Both the position numbers and the translations under genes were made by a program. Of a stretch of 43,555 nucleotides of DNA, positions 36,301 through 43,327 are shown piece by piece; position 1 is the stretch's first letter; every line of letters begins with the position of its first letter. Origin of the DNA: an uncultured beta proteobacterium (GTDB lineage: Bacteria; Pseudomonadota; Gammaproteobacteria; Burkholderiales; Burkholderiaceae_C). The DNA is taken from positions 1 through 43,555 of the forward strand of contig CAIKVZ010000078.1 of assembly GCA_903830985.1 (NCBI GenBank), in the 5' to 3' direction. The notes beneath the pieces were generated by a model. It had not been told where the DNA came from and did no database searches. It saw nothing but the letters and a program-made list of their open reading frames with translations.

Positions 36301-37170
36301 GTCGACCTGCCCTTGCAGGCCTGCCCCCCGGGGCCGGTCGTGGGGCACACCGCACCGGCTGCCCGTGCTCTGGTCAAGGCCACGCCACAGCTGCGCGCGG
36401 CACAAGACCCGCTGATCCTGCTGGCCGAAGACAACGAGACCAACCGCGAGGTCATGCTGGAGCAGTTGCGCCTTCTCGGCCATGCGGCTGACGTGGCGCA
36501 GGACGGTGAAGAGGCGCTGGCGCTGTGGCGCGGTGGCCGCTATGCACTGCTGCTGACCGACTGTCACATGCCCCGGCTTGACGGTTTCGAACTCACCGCC
36601 GCGATCCGGCGCGACGAAGCCGGTGCCGGCCACACGCCCATCATTGCCGTCACCGCGAGTGCCATGGAGGGTGAAGCGCAGCGCTGCCTTGACAGCGGCA
36701 TGGACGACTACCTGGCCAAGCCGCTGCGTCTGACCGAACTGGAGCGAATGCTGGCCAAGTGGTTGCCACCGACCGGCGACAGTCTGCCAGACCTGCCATC
36801 GGCGGCGGCCGAAGGACTGCTGACCAGCACCCAGCGCATGGAATGGGACGCCAGTGTGCTGCCCGGCCTGATGGGCGACAACCCGGCCCTGCAGCGCCGG
36901 TTGCTGCTGAAGTTCCTCGACAGCGCACGCATTCAGGTCGGCGCCATCGTGAACGCCGCCAATGAGGCACAGCCGCAGCTGGCAGCCGATGTGGCGCACC
37001 AGTTGCACTCGGCGGCTCGCACGGTGGGCGCCATGCAGCTGGGTGCGTTGAGCGTCGCGATCGAGGCCGCCGGGCGCAGCGGAAATGCGGCAGCCTGTCA
37101 ATCCCATGTGAACGAATTACTGCGCCGCTTCGACGCCTGCGAAGCCGCTATCGAAAGGTACCTGGTATGA
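33388..37170 (+). CDS. Membrane hybrid histidine kinase, Cache-PAS3-HisKA-HATPase-REC-HPt
   Basis: The 1260-residue protein (ATG at 33388; upstream open frame is the non-coding repeat) has helix 1 (31-52), a double-Cache periplasmic sensor (about 75-295), helix 2 (about 305-327), three PAS domains (about 345-735), HisKA with His755 (LASMSHEIRTPMNGVVGMLD), a HATPase (NLLGNAVKFT, DNGIGMT, GGTGLGLSIT), a receiver with Asp1058 (LLLTDCHMPRLDGFEL) and an HPt with His1204 (AHQLHSAARTVGA). The catalytic half is clearly paralogous to the kinase at 27643. Its TGA overlaps the ATG of the lone receiver, so the two are co-translated. The ligand is unknown. Confidence 0.94.
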   Translation: MNATPSNTGPAEPRAQAKKLGLRLWHEPRRTICLTILLTALLLLTLWTAVISQLHHEREAALTQEAAGNTNLAALEAEHAARTLQVYDQLLRVMRDDYALHGAPKDLRQRVLASGLDPKLIYNLLLFDAQGNLITDINGTRGINMADHPDFRALVADSTDRLILNPPFRGRINGVWLIALSRRMSSPDGAFAGVVSVTLKPEIFINSITNPRAGAQGSIALIGLDGITRVRRNAGKVSFGEDVRGSELFQQLRQSPSQGNYTAVAASDKVLRTVSYRVLDDVGLVVVVASALSDVLQELQGHEQIIFALTSAGTVLIVILCGGLLLSQRSQRASAKLLSASSQQLETVLMSLSEGVITRGRDGKIVLWNSAAERILRLSGEELRGLMSYGQGWRMVREDGSDFPPEENPALLAYSTGLPQSSATIGLIMGDRPVAWISGSATPIFDGVDPRPSMVVTSFSDVTERKHSLDQLRLRDAALSAISEGVVSTDLDRCITGVNASFSAITGYTEAQVLGKTLQFLQGPLTDSAIPEAMRAAMSIGALSCGESIAYRQDGSSLWIEFAISPVRDAQGVLQHHIGTLRDISARKANELELSRYREELEQRVAEKTRSLAQSNALMTTIFETQQDLIWLKDPQGTYLAVNPVFGHLLAMDATDIVGKNDAELGVPDLAALALATDMGALHSEQPVQQELWLSFADDGRRRLFDQTTKRVRSDDGQILGVLGIARDITDRKAAEEAANAANRAKSAFLASMSHEIRTPMNGVVGMLDVLLETALTPAQQRMLGTVQDSSQSLLRIINDILDYSKVEAGKLELEQVPTRIRDVAQSVGELLLGAAQAKDLTLTVLVAPGLPQWLLMDPTRLRQILLNLLGNAVKFTATQEGRRGQAQLRIERVVFGANTPGLQIRVTDNGIGMTPEVLAQVFAPFAQADASTARRFGGTGLGLSITQHLITLMGGTLSVSSVEGEGSEFRVDLPLQACPPGPVVGHTAPAARALVKATPQLRAAQDPLILLAEDNETNREVMLEQLRLLGHAADVAQDGEEALALWRGGRYALLLTDCHMPRLDGFELTAAIRRDEAGAGHTPIIAVTASAMEGEAQRCLDSGMDDYLAKPLRLTELERMLAKWLPPTGDSLPDLPSAAAEGLLTSTQRMEWDASVLPGLMGDNPALQRRLLLKFLDSARIQVGAIVNAANEAQPQLAADVAHQLHSAARTVGAMQLGALSVAIEAAGRSGNAAACQSHVNELLRRFDACEAAIERYLV

Positions 37171-37613
37171 AAAATGACATTTTGCAGGGTTCTTCACTCA
37201 CGATTCTCGTCATCGACGACGACGAATTCAGTCGCGAGCTGTTGCGCGAAATGCTGGAACAAGAAGGCCTTTTTTCGGTGCAGATGGCCAGCGACGGAGC
37301 CAGCGGTTTGCTGGCCCTATCGGACATGGTGTGCGCGCCCGATGTACTCATCTGCGACGTCTACATGCCCAACATGGACGGCATCGAACTGCTCGGCGAA
37401 TTGGCGCGACGGCGCTACACCGGTGGCATCATTTTGCTCAGCGGCGGCGATGGTCAGATGTTGGCTGCGGCCCGCACCATCGCCAGCGCCAAGGGCCTGA
37501 AGGTGCTGGGCGCCTTCAGCAAGCCGTTGTCGTATGAGCGGCTGCTGCAGGCCATGGTCGGCGAGACACAGGTCAAAAATTCTGCCGCTTCGTTGTGCCT
37601 CAGCCTGCCTTGA
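37167..37613 (+). CDS. Single-domain response regulator (receiver only)
   Basis: The 148-residue receiver has [11 protein letters not shown], phospho-acceptor Asp in [22 protein letters not shown] and FSKPLSY. It is the paralogue of the receiver at 27196. It overlaps the hybrid kinase by 4 bp (ATGA). Its last 14 bp overlap the convergent ureG, so the two messages are antisense at their ends. A role as phosphate shuttle to an output protein, for example the receiver-EAL or HTH-REC protein, is inferred. Confidence 0.92.
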   Translation: MKNDILQGSSLTILVIDDDEFSRELLREMLEQEGLFSVQMASDGASGLLALSDMVCAPDVLICDVYMPNMDGIELLGELARRRYTGGIILLSGGDGQMLAAARTIASAKGLKVLGAFSKPLSYERLLQAMVGETQVKNSAASLCLSLP

Positions 37614-38259
37614 GCATGCCCTGCTGTTCGATGAAGGCCACGACCTGGGCCAGGCCGTCCAGGGTCTTCAGGTTGGTCATGACAAAGGGACGCAGACCGC
37701 GCGGCGTGGTTCGCATGCGCACGGTGTCGGCACGCATCACATCCAGATTGGCGCCGACATAAGGCGCGAGATCGGTCTTGTTGATCACCAGCAGGTCGCT
37801 CTTGGTGATGCCGGGTCCGCCCTTGCGCGGGATCTTCTCACCGGCGGCGACGTCGATCACGTAGATCGTCAGATCCGACAGCTCGGGGCTGAAGGTGGCT
37901 GCCAGGTTGTCGCCGCCGGACTCGATGAAGACGATGTCGGCGTCAGGAAATTCCACCAGCATGCGGTCGATGGCCTCGAGGTTGATGGAGGCGTCTTCGC
38001 GGATCGCCGTATGCGGGCAGCCGCCGGTCTCCACGCCCATGATGCGCTCGGCGGGAAGCGCGCCGCTGACCGTGAGCAGGCGCTGGTCTTCCTTGGTGTA
38101 GATGTCATTGGTGATGGCCACCAGGTCGTACTGGGCGCGCATGGACTTGCACTGCATTTCCAGCAGCGTGGTCTTGCCCGAGCCCACGGGTCCGCCGATG
38201 CCGACGCGCAGCGGCGGGAGTTTCTTGGTGCGGAGGGGTATGTGGTGCAGTGCGGTCAT
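37600..38259 (-). CDS. ureG: Urease accessory GTPase UreG
   Basis: The 219-residue SIMIBI-class GTPase has the P-loop [15 protein letters not shown], the metal-linked [15 protein letters not shown] with its Cys-Pro-His, [15 protein letters not shown] and the guanine-specificity [12 protein letters not shown]. It supplies GTP-driven nickel transfer to apo-urease with UreE, UreF and UreD. It is the last gene of the ureE-ureF-ureG run, 2 bp after ureF, and overlaps the convergent receiver gene by 14 bp. Confidence 0.97.
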   Translation of the reverse strand: MTALHHIPLRTKKLPPLRVGIGGPVGSGKTTLLEMQCKSMRAQYDLVAITNDIYTKEDQRLLTVSGALPAERIMGVETGGCPHTAIREDASINLEAIDRMLVEFPDADIVFIESGGDNLAATFSPELSDLTIYVIDVAAGEKIPRKGGPGITKSDLLVINKTDLAPYVGANLDVMRADTVRMRTTPRGLRPFVMTNLKTLDGLAQVVAFIEQQGMLKAG

Positions 38260-38261
38260 GG

Positions 38262-38966
38262 TCAGGATCTAAAGAGTCGTGAATATTGAGTTTCATGCTG
38301 CGCCGACAGGATGGCCAGCATGGGGGTGAAGGCCTGGCGTGCGCTGTCTTGCGTGCTCAAGGCCTGCTCCACCAGGGCCGGGATTTCGCCGGCCAGGCGC
38401 GACAGGATGCGCTGCCCGGCGCTTTGCCCCAGGGGCACGGACTTGATCGCGGCCGACATCATGTTCTCGGCCCAGCCGAAGGCATAGGCCAGCAGGATGT
38501 CGCGCACGCCGGCCTGCGTGGCCGAGGCCGCGAGGGCAAAGGACACGGGATAGCTCGGCGGCAGGACGGCGCAGGCCTCGATGTCGGCCGCGCTGGCGCT
38601 GTCGTGGTTGCGCAGCCAGTCCAGCAGGGAGCGGCCCATCTGCAGGGTTTGCGCGCGCCCTTCGGCGCTTTCGCGGGTTTGCAGCAGCCAGTCGTTGAGC
38701 TCGCGCACATGGCCCAGATCGCCGCGGCGCCAGGCGCCAACGGCCTTGGCCAAAACCGGCAGGTCGGCGCGCGCCAGGCTCAGGTGCAGCTGATCGACCA
38801 GCCACTCGCAGGCACTGGCTTCAGTGTCAGCCAGACCGGCTTCGACCGCCGCCTCCAGCCCTTCGGAATAAGAGAAGCCGCCCACCGGCAGGGCCGGCGA
38901 GGCCAGCCACATCAGTTGCAGCAGGCTGGGTGCGGGCAGAGGCTGAGGACGCCGATCGCTGACCAT
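38262..38966 (-). CDS. ureF: Urease accessory protein UreF
   Basis: The 234-residue all-helical protein opens [20 protein letters not shown] followed by [13 protein letters not shown], the UreF signature, and ends [13 protein letters not shown]... as in the family. UreF bridges UreD and UreG in the nickel-delivery complex. The ATG at 38966 overlaps the ureE stop by one base (TGATG); a TTG one codon upstream is the alternative. Two bp separate it from ureG. Confidence 0.95.
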   Translation of the reverse strand: MVSDRRPQPLPAPSLLQLMWLASPALPVGGFSYSEGLEAAVEAGLADTEASACEWLVDQLHLSLARADLPVLAKAVGAWRRGDLGHVRELNDWLLQTRESAEGRAQTLQMGRSLLDWLRNHDSASAADIEACAVLPPSYPVSFALAASATQAGVRDILLAYAFGWAENMMSAAIKSVPLGQSAGQRILSRLAGEIPALVEQALSTQDSARQAFTPMLAILSAQHETQYSRLFRS

Positions 38967-39535
38967 CAATGGTGGTGGTCGTGGCCGCAGCCGGGGCCGT
39001 GCACATGGGCCGGCGCGACCGCCTTGACGCCGATCTTGGCCAGGGCCGAAGCAGCACTCGGCGCGGCGTGCGTGTGATGCCCACCCGCATAGGCGCCGCT
39101 CTCGGGCTCGAAGGCCTCATTCACTTCGACCACCGTCAGGTGCATGGCGCGCAGCAGGTCGGCCAGCACATGGTCGGGTGCGATCTTCAGGTGATCCGGC
39201 TGCAATTCGATCGGCACATGGCGATTGCCCAGGTGGTAGGCGGCGCGCGTCAGATCGAACGGCGTGCCGTGCTCGGCGCAGGCCGTGATGCGCAGCACGG
39301 CCTCGGGCGCGGCCAGCACGCGCACCAGGGAGCCGTCTTCGCCCACCAGCACGTCACCGCCGCGCAGTACGCTGCCACGCGGCAGGAAGATGCCCAAGGT
39401 TCGGCCCTGTGAATCGGCGGTTTCAAACCGGCTCTTTTGCCGCAGGTCCCAGTCGAGTTCGATCGTGGCGGCGCGCTTGAGCAGGGCCGATGCCAGGCCC
39501 TGGCCTTGGGGGATGAGTTTGTTGCAGGTGATCAT
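38966..39535 (-). CDS. ureE: Urease nickel metallochaperone UreE
   Basis: The 189-residue protein has an N-terminal peptide-binding domain ([40 protein letters not shown]), a metal-binding ferredoxin-like domain ([18 protein letters not shown] with the key His), and a His-rich tail (GGHHTHAAP and [13 protein letters not shown]). It binds nickel and hands it to UreG. The ATG at 39535 gives the usual start [11 protein letters not shown]; the longer frame is not supported. The toxin-antitoxin pair starts 83 bp upstream on the other strand, cutting ureEFG off from ureC. Confidence 0.95.
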   Translation of the reverse strand: MITCNKLIPQGQGLASALLKRAATIELDWDLRQKSRFETADSQGRTLGIFLPRGSVLRGGDVLVGEDGSLVRVLAAPEAVLRITACAEHGTPFDLTRAAYHLGNRHVPIELQPDHLKIAPDHVLADLLRAMHLTVVEVNEAFEPESGAYAGGHHTHAAPSAASALAKIGVKAVAPAHVHGPGCGHDHHH

Positions 39536-39560
39536 GGTGTGAGCGCTGGGGCAGCGGGGC

Positions 39561-39603
39561 TTGAATTCGTCAGGGGATACGGGATAATATAACAACCGTT
39601 ATA
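39561..39603 (+). promoter_or_regulatory. Antitoxin promoter with palindromic operator
   Basis: TTGAAT (39561-39566) and GATAAT (39583-39588), 16 bp apart, form a plausible promoter. A perfect inverted repeat TATAAC-AACC-GTTATA (39588-39603) overlaps the -10 end and start site, 15 bp before the antitoxin ATG. This is the expected place for autorepression by an AbrB/MazE-type antitoxin. Confidence 0.6.
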
Positions 39604-39618
39604 ACTCGAAAGCACACC

Positions 39619-39846
39619 ATGTCCGCACTCAAGCTCACGCAAATCGGCAACTCGGTAGGCGTCATCCTGCCCAAGGAAGTCCTGGCGCGCATGAAGCTGG
39701 GCAAGGGCGATACGGTGTTCCTGACCGAAGCGGCGAATGACGGCATCACGCTGACGCCGTACGACCCTGATCTCGCGGAGCAGCTCAAGCTGGGACGTGA
39801 ATTCATGCACGAGTACCGCGACACTTTCAGGCAGCTAGCCAAATGA
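39619..39846 (+). CDS. AbrB/MazE-family antitoxin
   Basis: The 75-residue protein reads SALKLTQIGNSVGVILPKEV followed by LARMKLGKGDTVFLTEAAND, the swapped-hairpin AbrB/SpoVT DNA-binding fold, and has a C-terminal toxin-binding tail (LKLGREFMHEYRDTFRQLAK). It is predicted to neutralise the Doc toxin and repress its own promoter. Its stop overlaps the toxin start (ATGA). AbrB/Phd-like antitoxins paired with Doc/Fic toxins are a known type II arrangement. Confidence 0.88.
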   Translation: MSALKLTQIGNSVGVILPKEVLARMKLGKGDTVFLTEAANDGITLTPYDPDLAEQLKLGREFMHEYRDTFRQLAK

Positions 39847-40229
39847 GCGACTGGAAATGGATCCATCGTCAGGTTCTGCTGCTGTTGCACGACGAAAGTC
39901 TGGCAGAACATGGTGGCGCCACCGGCTTGCGTGACGAGGGCCTGCTGGACTCTGCGTTGGCGCGTCCCGTGAATCTGGCGCTGTACACGCAACCCGACGT
40001 TGCGAGCTTGGCTGCGTCCTACGGCGTCGGCTTGGCCAAGAACCACCCTTTCATTGATGGCAACAAGCGCGCAGCCTTCCTGAGCGTTGGCTTGTTTCTC
40101 GCGATCAATGGCTACCGCCTGCGCACCAGCCAGGCTGACGCAACCCTCACGGTACTGGAAGTTGCGTCCGGCGACATGGACGAAGCCGCCTTTGCCCAGT
40201 GGATACGCGGCCGCCTCCAGCCTCGTTGA
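39843..40229 (+). CDS. doc: Doc-type toxin (Fic/DOC family)
   Basis: The 128-residue protein has the Doc layout: IHRQVLLLLHDESLAEHGG, GLRDEGLLDSALARPVNLAL, and the active loop HPFIDGNKRAAFLSVGLFL, which fits HPFxxGNKR. In Doc this motif supports phosphorylation of EF-Tu rather than AMPylation. It is translated with the antitoxin by a 4-bp overlap. It ends 20 bp from the convergent ureC stop, so it is lodged inside the urease gene set. Confidence 0.92.
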   Translation: MSDWKWIHRQVLLLLHDESLAEHGGATGLRDEGLLDSALARPVNLALYTQPDVASLAASYGVGLAKNHPFIDGNKRAAFLSVGLFLAINGYRLRTSQADATLTVLEVASGDMDEAAFAQWIRGRLQPR

Positions 40230-40249
40230 ACGGCAACGCATACGTCTGG

Positions 40250-41992
40250 TTAAAACAAAAAATAGCGCTGCGCCATCGGCAGACTCGTCGCCGGCTCGCA
40301 CACCAGCAACTGCCCGTCGGCACGCACCGCATAGGTCTGCGCGTCCACTTCCATCTTGGGCAGATAGGCGTTGTGCACCATGTCGCGCTTGCTCACGCTG
40401 CGCGTGCCTTTCACGGCCACCAGGGTTTTCGCCAGTCCGAACTTGTCCTTGATGCCGGCGCTCAAGCCGGCCTGCGAAACAAAGCTGAGCGAGGTCTTCG
40501 CAATCGCGCCGCCAAAGGCGCCAAACATCGGGCGGTAGTGCACCGGCTGGGGCGTGGGGATGGAGGCATTGGGGTCGCCCATGGCGGCCATGGCGATGAA
40601 ACCACCCTTGAGCACCAACGCCGGTTTCACGCCGAAGAAAGCCGGTTTCCAGATCACCAGGTCGGCCCACTTGCCCGCTTCGATGCTGCCCACCTCGTGC
40701 GCGATGCCGTGCGTCAGCGCCGGGTTGATGGTGTATTTGGCGACATAGCGTTTCACGCGGAAGTTGTCGTGGCGCGCATCGTCACCGGGCAATTGACCGC
40801 GCTGCGCCTTCATCTTGTGCGCTGTCTGCCAGGTGCGGATGATGACCTCGCCGACACGCCCCATGGCCTGCGAGTCGCTGGACATCATGCTGATGGCGCC
40901 CAGGTCGTGCAGGATGTCTTCGGCGGCGATGGTCTCCTTGCGGATGCGGCTCTCGGCAAAGGCCAGATCTTCTGCGATGGCCGGGTCCAGGTGGTGGCAC
41001 ACCATCAGCATGTCCACGTGTTCGTCCAGCGTGTTCACGGTGTAGGGCCGCGTCGGGTTGGTCGAACTGGGCAGCACATTCGGTTCGCCCACCACCTTCA
41101 GGATGTCGGGGGCATGACCGCCGCCCGCGCCTTCGGTGTGGAAGGTGTGGATGCTGCGGCCCTTGAAGGCCGCCACCGTGTTCTCCACAAAGCCCGATTC
41201 GTTCAGCGTGTCGGAGTGGATCGCCACCTGGATGTCGGCCTGTTCGGCCACGTTCAGGCAGTTGTCGATCGCCGCCGGCGTCGTGCCCCAGTCCTCGTGC
41301 AGCTTCAGGCCCAGCGCGCCGGCATTCACCTGCTCGTGCAGCGCGTCCGGCAGACTCGCGTTGCCCTTGCCCATGAAGCCCAGGTTCATGGGGAAAGCGT
41401 CCGCCGCCTGCAGCATGCGCTCGATATTCCAGGCGCCGGGCGTACAGGTGGTGGCGAAGGTGCCCGTGGCGGGGCCTGTGCCGCCGCCGAGCATGGTGGT
41501 GACGCCGCTGGTCAGCGCCTCTTCGATCAGCTGCGGGCAGATGAAGTGGATGTGCGTGTCCACGCCACCGGCGGTGACGATGAGGCCTTCGCAACTGATG
41601 ATCTCGGTGCCGGCGCCGATGACGATGTCCACGCCCGGTTGCGTGTCCGGATTGCCGGCCTTGCCGATGGCGTGGATGCGCCCGTCCTTGAGGCCGATGT
41701 CGGCCTTGACGATGCCCCAGTGGTCGATGATGAGGGCGTTGGTCAGCACGCTGTCAACCGCCCCGCCACCCTGGGCCCCGGATCCGCTGCCGTCGCGGGT
41801 CCTCTGGCTCTGTGCCATGCCGTCGCGTATCGTCTTGCCGCCGCCGAACTTCACTTCTTCCCCATAGCCTCCCGCACGCAGCGTGTAGTCGGCCTCGACC
41901 TGCACGATGAGGTTCGTGTCGGCCAGGCGCAGGCGGTCGCCCACGGTGGGGCCGAAGATCTCGGCATAGGCGCGTCGTCCAATCGTGGCCAT
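40250..41992 (-). CDS. ureC: Urease alpha subunit
   Basis: The 580-residue protein has [20 protein letters not shown] at the N-terminus, the metal ligands in [10 protein letters not shown], the carbamylated Lys (about residue 230) in [25 protein letters not shown], and the catalytic flap MVCHHL. It hydrolyses urea to ammonia and carbamate with a dinuclear nickel centre. A Gly/Ser-rich extra loop ([10 protein letters not shown]) near residue 70 accounts for much of its slightly large size. The start overlaps the ureB stop (TAATG). Confidence 0.98.
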   Translation of the reverse strand: MATIGRRAYAEIFGPTVGDRLRLADTNLIVQVEADYTLRAGGYGEEVKFGGGKTIRDGMAQSQRTRDGSGSGAQGGGAVDSVLTNALIIDHWGIVKADIGLKDGRIHAIGKAGNPDTQPGVDIVIGAGTEIISCEGLIVTAGGVDTHIHFICPQLIEEALTSGVTTMLGGGTGPATGTFATTCTPGAWNIERMLQAADAFPMNLGFMGKGNASLPDALHEQVNAGALGLKLHEDWGTTPAAIDNCLNVAEQADIQVAIHSDTLNESGFVENTVAAFKGRSIHTFHTEGAGGGHAPDILKVVGEPNVLPSSTNPTRPYTVNTLDEHVDMLMVCHHLDPAIAEDLAFAESRIRKETIAAEDILHDLGAISMMSSDSQAMGRVGEVIIRTWQTAHKMKAQRGQLPGDDARHDNFRVKRYVAKYTINPALTHGIAHEVGSIEAGKWADLVIWKPAFFGVKPALVLKGGFIAMAAMGDPNASIPTPQPVHYRPMFGAFGGAIAKTSLSFVSQAGLSAGIKDKFGLAKTLVAVKGTRSVSKRDMVHNAYLPKMEVDAQTYAVRADGQLLVCEPATSLPMAQRYFLF

Positions 41993-42321
41993 TACTGTGT
42001 TCCTCCTGCTGTCGGGTCGAGCGCACCCTGGGTCAAACCTCTGAAGCCATAGACCTGGCGGTCACCGGCGTAGTCCACCAATTCCACCGTGCGCTCTTGG
42101 CCGGGTTCGAAGCGCACGGCCAGGCCGGAGGCGATGTTCAGGCGCATGCCCTGTGCCGCTGCGCGGTCAAAGCGCAGCGCACCATTGGTTTCGGCAAAGT
42201 GGTAGTGCGAGCCGACCTGTATCGGACGGTCGCCGCTGTTTTGCACCAGCAGGGTGTGCGTGCGCCGACCGGGATTGAGCAGGTGGTCGGGGCCGTCGGT
42301 AAATAGTTCGCCAGGGATCAT
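41992..42321 (-). CDS. ureB: Urease beta subunit
   Basis: The 109-residue protein reads [20 protein letters not shown], then [20 protein letters not shown] and [20 protein letters not shown], the standard UreB sequence. The ATG at 42321 is chosen over an in-frame codon five residues upstream. It overlaps ureC by one base. The 248-bp gap to ureA holds a REP-like array instead of the few bases or small ORF usual in related bacteria. Confidence 0.97.
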   Translation of the reverse strand: MIPGELFTDGPDHLLNPGRRTHTLLVQNSGDRPIQVGSHYHFAETNGALRFDRAAAQGMRLNIASGLAVRFEPGQERTVELVDYAGDRQVYGFRGLTQGALDPTAGGTQ

Positions 42322-42353
42322 GTTCTTACGCCTCACTCATCAATTGAATACTT

Positions 42354-42551
42354 GTCATTGCGAGGCCGCAGGCCGGTGCGGACTCGCACACGGACCTGGA
42401 ACCAGATCCCGTCATTGCGAGGCCGAAGGCCGTGGCAATCCATGCCGTCAAACCCGTCATTGCGAGGAGGCTTGCCGACGCGAAAAATGGATTGCCACGT
42501 CCCGCCACGGCCCAAGGGCCTCGCGGCTAAAGGCACGCGGCTCGCAATGAC
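42354..42551. repeat. REP-like array between ureA and ureB
   Basis: GTCATTGCGAGG occurs in direct orientation at 42354-42365, 42411-42422 and 42456-42467, and inverted (CTCGCAATGAC) at 42541-42551. Inner parts GGCAATCCA and TGGATTGCC also pair as inverted repeats. The layout fits a clustered REP/BIME element. It lies inside an operon and could form strong mRNA structure between ureA and ureB. No transposase is present. Confidence 0.8.
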
Positions 42552-42569
42552 GGCTCATCAACCTGCGCA

Positions 42570-42872
42570 TCAGACTATCGGTTGGTGCACCGTCACCAGC
42601 TTGGTGCCATCGGGGAATGTCGCTTCGACCTGAATGTCCGGAATCATCTCGGCGATGCCGTCCATGACGTCGGCGCGGGTCAGAATCGTGCGCCCTTCGC
42701 TCATGAGCTGCGCCACGGTCTTGCCGTCGCGCGCGCCTTCCATCACAGCCGCGCTGATCAGCGCCACGGCTTCCGGGTAGTTGAGCTTGAGGCCGCGCGC
42801 CTGACGGCGCTCGGCCAGCAGCGCTGCCGTGAACAGCAGCAGCTTGTCTTTTTCACGAGGGGTTAATTCCAT
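42570..42872 (-). CDS. ureA: Urease gamma subunit
   Basis: The 100-residue protein reads [20 protein letters not shown], then [20 protein letters not shown] and ending [17 protein letters not shown], the complete UreA sequence. It assembles with UreB and UreC in the cytosol. It is the first urease gene here; ureD is not found upstream of it. The start codon and first codons lie in a 75-bp tandem repeat, so two decoy starts occur upstream. Confidence 0.98.
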   Translation of the reverse strand: MELTPREKDKLLLFTAALLAERRQARGLKLNYPEAVALISAAVMEGARDGKTVAQLMSEGRTILTRADVMDGIAEMIPDIQVEATFPDGTKLVTVHQPIV

Positions 42873-43022
42873 TTCGTTTCACTCAATGTTGGGTTCATTA
42901 GCTCGTGCGGCCACAAATGCTGGCCGAACACGAGGGGTTAATTCCATTTCGTTTCACTCAATGTTGGGGTCATTAGCTCGTGCGCCCGCCTATGTCGGCC
43001 GAACACGCGGAGTCAGTTCCAT
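42854..43022 (-). repeat. 75-bp tandem repeat carrying copies of the ureA start
   Basis: CACGAGGGGTTAATTCCAT begins at 42854 and 42929, and a diverged third copy (CACGCGGAGTCAGTTCCAT) at 43004, giving an exact 75-bp period. On the minus strand each unit begins ATGGAAYTNACYCC, encoding MELTPR like the true ureA start at 42872. The second copy (ATG at 42947) opens a 22-codon frame whose TGA (42879-42881) lies 6 bp before the ureA ATG. The third (ATG at 43022) encodes 10 codons and stops. Confidence 0.9.
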
Positions 43023-43153
43023 GAAGGGCAGCTTTGTTCATGAGTTGATCGGGGCGGTTCATTGTCGTGCAACTTGCGTGCCGACTCGTTCCGGGGGGCA
43101 AAGCCATGGCCCATCGCGCATTCGCGCCACGGCGTGGTGCGTCACCGCGCCTC

Positions 43154-43195
43154 GGCATTCTTTTGGTGCAATTCCTTCCGACCACCTTGGTGCGT
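43154..43195 (+). promoter_or_regulatory. NtrC-like enhancer sites upstream of urtA
   Basis: GGCATTCTTTTGGTGCAA (43154-43171) closely resembles the NtrC site GCAC-TA-N-TTTTGGTGCA. A second, weaker element with ACCACCTTGGTGCG lies at 43181-43194. They sit about 60-90 bp upstream of the sigma-54 promoter, the usual enhancer distance. Confidence 0.5.
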
Positions 43196-43243
43196 TGCCG
43201 AACAATCCGGGGCCGGCAGTGGGCCAACGCCATGGCAACAGTT

Positions 43244-43260
43244 CTGGCACGGTGCTTGCA
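43244..43260 (+). promoter_or_regulatory. Sigma-54 (RpoN) promoter of the urt operon
   Basis: CTGGCACGGTGCTTGCA matches the -24/-12 consensus YTGGCACGrNNNTTGCW at every defined position. It lies 67 bp upstream of the urtA ATG, pointing toward urtA. It implies activation by a bacterial enhancer-binding protein, most likely NtrC under nitrogen limitation. Confidence 0.85.
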
Positions 43261-43327
43261 GAGAACGATTCAGCGGTTCACCCGAACCGCATGCAGCACA
43301 ACCCACTTCCTTTTTTGGAGCATCACG

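Noticed and set aside
34639-37107. A long minus-strand frame opposite the large hybrid kinase
   Set aside because: It is an antisense shadow of PAS, HisKA and receiver motifs and has no family features of its own.
42354-42551. CRISPR array
   Set aside because: The repeated units are only about 12 bp, irregularly spaced and include an inverted copy. No cas genes are present. A REP-like array fits better.
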